This document shows, piece by piece, positions 4,661 to 5,509 of a stretch of DNA of 5,509 nt. The DNA lies in contig JAZQSD010000045.1 of NCBI GenBank assembly GCA_045629925.1, forward strand, positions 1 through 5,509, given 5' to 3'. How positions within the stretch are numbered: position 1 is the stretch's first letter; every line of letters starts with the position of its first letter. Position numbers and translations under genes: made by a program. This stretch comes from Brotonthovivens sp045629925. Its GTDB lineage: Bacteria > Bacillota > Clostridia > Lachnospirales > Lachnospiraceae. Under the pieces are notes generated by a model. The model did not search any database. It had not been told where the DNA came from and worked only from the letters and a program-made list of their open reading frames with translations.

Positions 4661-5509
4661 ATGAAGATTATTAAGAGAAGCGGTACAGAAGTAGAATTCG
4701 ACCTTGAGAAGATTACCGCGGCGGTAGTGAAAGCCAATGAATCTGTACCAGACAATGAAAAGATGACACCAGAGCAGATTGCAGTTATCTCTGCAAACAT
4801 GCGTACTATCTGTGAGACAATGACACGTGCCCTTAGCGTGGAAGAAATCCAGGACTTTGTGGAAAACCAGATCATGAATCAGAGAGCGTTTTCCGTAGCA
4901 CGTAACTACATTACATATCGTTATAAGAGAGCGCTTGTTCGTAAGTCCAACTCTACAGATCAGCAGATCTTAAGTTTGCTGGAATTCGACAACGAGGAAG
5001 TAAAACAGGAAAACTCTAATAAAAACCCTACAGTTAACAGCGTACAGCGTGATTACATGGCGGGGGAAGTTAGTAAGGATATTACAAAGAGATTCCTTCT
5101 TCCAGAAGATGTAGTAGAAGCTCATGAACAGGGTATGATCCATTTCCATGATGCAGACTACTTTGCGCAGCATATGCACAACTGCTGTCTGGTAAACTTA
5201 GAAGACATGCTTCAGAATGGTACTGTTATCAGCGAAACAATGATTGAAAAACCAAGAAGTTTTGCTACAGCATGTAACGTTGCGACACAGGCAATCGCTC
5301 AGATTGCAAGTTCTCAGTACGGTGGACAGAGTATTTCGTTGGCACACTTAGTTCCATTCGTTCAGGTGAGCCGTGAGAAATTCCGTAAAGAAGTAGCTGC
5401 AGATTTTGCCCAGGTTGGCATCGACGTTTCTCAGGAAACAATCAACCAGTTAGCAGAACTTCGTGTAAGAAAAGAAGTACAGCAGGGTGTTCAGTGTATT
5501 CAGTATCAG
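4661..5509 (+). CDS. nrdD: Anaerobic (class III) ribonucleoside-triphosphate reductase, N-terminal part
   Basis: Oxygen-sensitive glycyl-radical enzyme that reduces ribonucleoside triphosphates to deoxy forms for DNA synthesis. The 283 visible residues run off the right edge without a stop; family members are about 700-780 residues. Residues 1 to about 93 form an ATP-cone allosteric domain (KRSG at 5-8, FDLEKI at 13-18, FSVARNYITYRYKR at 77-90) that senses ATP/dATP. The catalytic barrel then begins with NPTVNSVQRDYMAGEVSKD (122-140), HFHDADYF (161-168), HNCC (173-176, C175 aligning with the thiyl-radical or partner cysteine of the family), PRSFATACNVATQ (198-210) and QYGG (219-222). The glycyl-radical loop and zinc site would lie beyond the window. 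The activating enzyme NrdG is expected downstream but is not visible. NrdR boxes upstream indicate dATP-dependent repression. Start set by AAGGGG and the family N-terminus. Confidence 0.96.
   Translation, partial: MKIIKRSGTEVEFDLEKITAAVVKANESVPDNEKMTPEQIAVISANMRTICETMTRALSVEEIQDFVENQIMNQRAFSVARNYITYRYKRALVRKSNSTDQQILSLLEFDNEEVKQENSNKNPTVNSVQRDYMAGEVSKDITKRFLLPEDVVEAHEQGMIHFHDADYFAQHMHNCCLVNLEDMLQNGTVISETMIEKPRSFATACNVATQAIAQIASSQYGGQSISLAHLVPFVQVSREKFRKEVAADFAQVGIDVSQETINQLAELRVRKEVQQGVQCIQYQ

Noticed and set aside
1..5509. Mobile element, CRISPR, toxin-antitoxin or defence locus
   Set aside because: No transposase, terminal repeats with target duplication, spaced repeats or small paired genes were seen; composition is even and all genes are housekeeping.

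Overview
The window looks like chromosomal DNA of an anaerobic, low-to-mid-GC member of the Clostridia, most likely Lachnospiraceae. The support is protein-level: a long-form Si-type citrate synthase, a zinc-type glutamyl-tRNA synthetase, a class III (oxygen-sensitive) ribonucleotide reductase with an NrdR operator, strong AGGAGG-like ribosome sites and T-rich intrinsic terminators. Family assignment is by recognition, not by a search.

Layout. Positions 1-141 are the last 46 codons of an ABC exporter ATPase on the + strand. A compact hairpin at 147-166 serves as terminator for it and, on the opposite strand, for the convergent udp-like nucleoside phosphorylase (174-932, minus strand). The 341-base divergent region 933-1273 holds a weak udp promoter, a cluster of dyad sequences and a good promoter (TTGTGT-17-TAGAAT) for citrate synthase (1274-2647). 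A long composite hairpin with a T-tract ends that gene; a perfect TATAAT lies just before it, so it may also be a small RNA. A near-consensus promoter (TTGAGA-17-TATAAT) drives glutamyl-tRNA synthetase gltX (2899-4347), closed by a strong terminator at 4357-4397. The last intergenic region (4348-4660) carries a perfect NrdR box, a degenerate second box, a promoter and a structured leader ahead of nrdD, which runs off the right edge.

How the genes relate. Each complete gene appears to have its own promoter and terminator, so this is a row of housekeeping single-gene units rather than one operon. Citrate synthase (first step from acetyl-CoA and oxaloacetate toward 2-oxoglutarate and glutamate) and GltX (glutamate onto tRNA) are thematically adjacent. 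The phosphorylase salvages nucleosides and NrdD makes deoxynucleotides.

I found no mobile element, CRISPR array, toxin-antitoxin pair or defence system. The parts most worth a second look are non-coding: the NrdR operator plus nrdD leader, the composite hairpin between citrate synthase and gltX, the dyad cluster before citrate synthase, and the fact that each predicted + strand transcript starts within a few bases of a stem-loop. On the protein side, the phosphorylase seems to lack both arginines that define uracil specificity in E. coli Udp.
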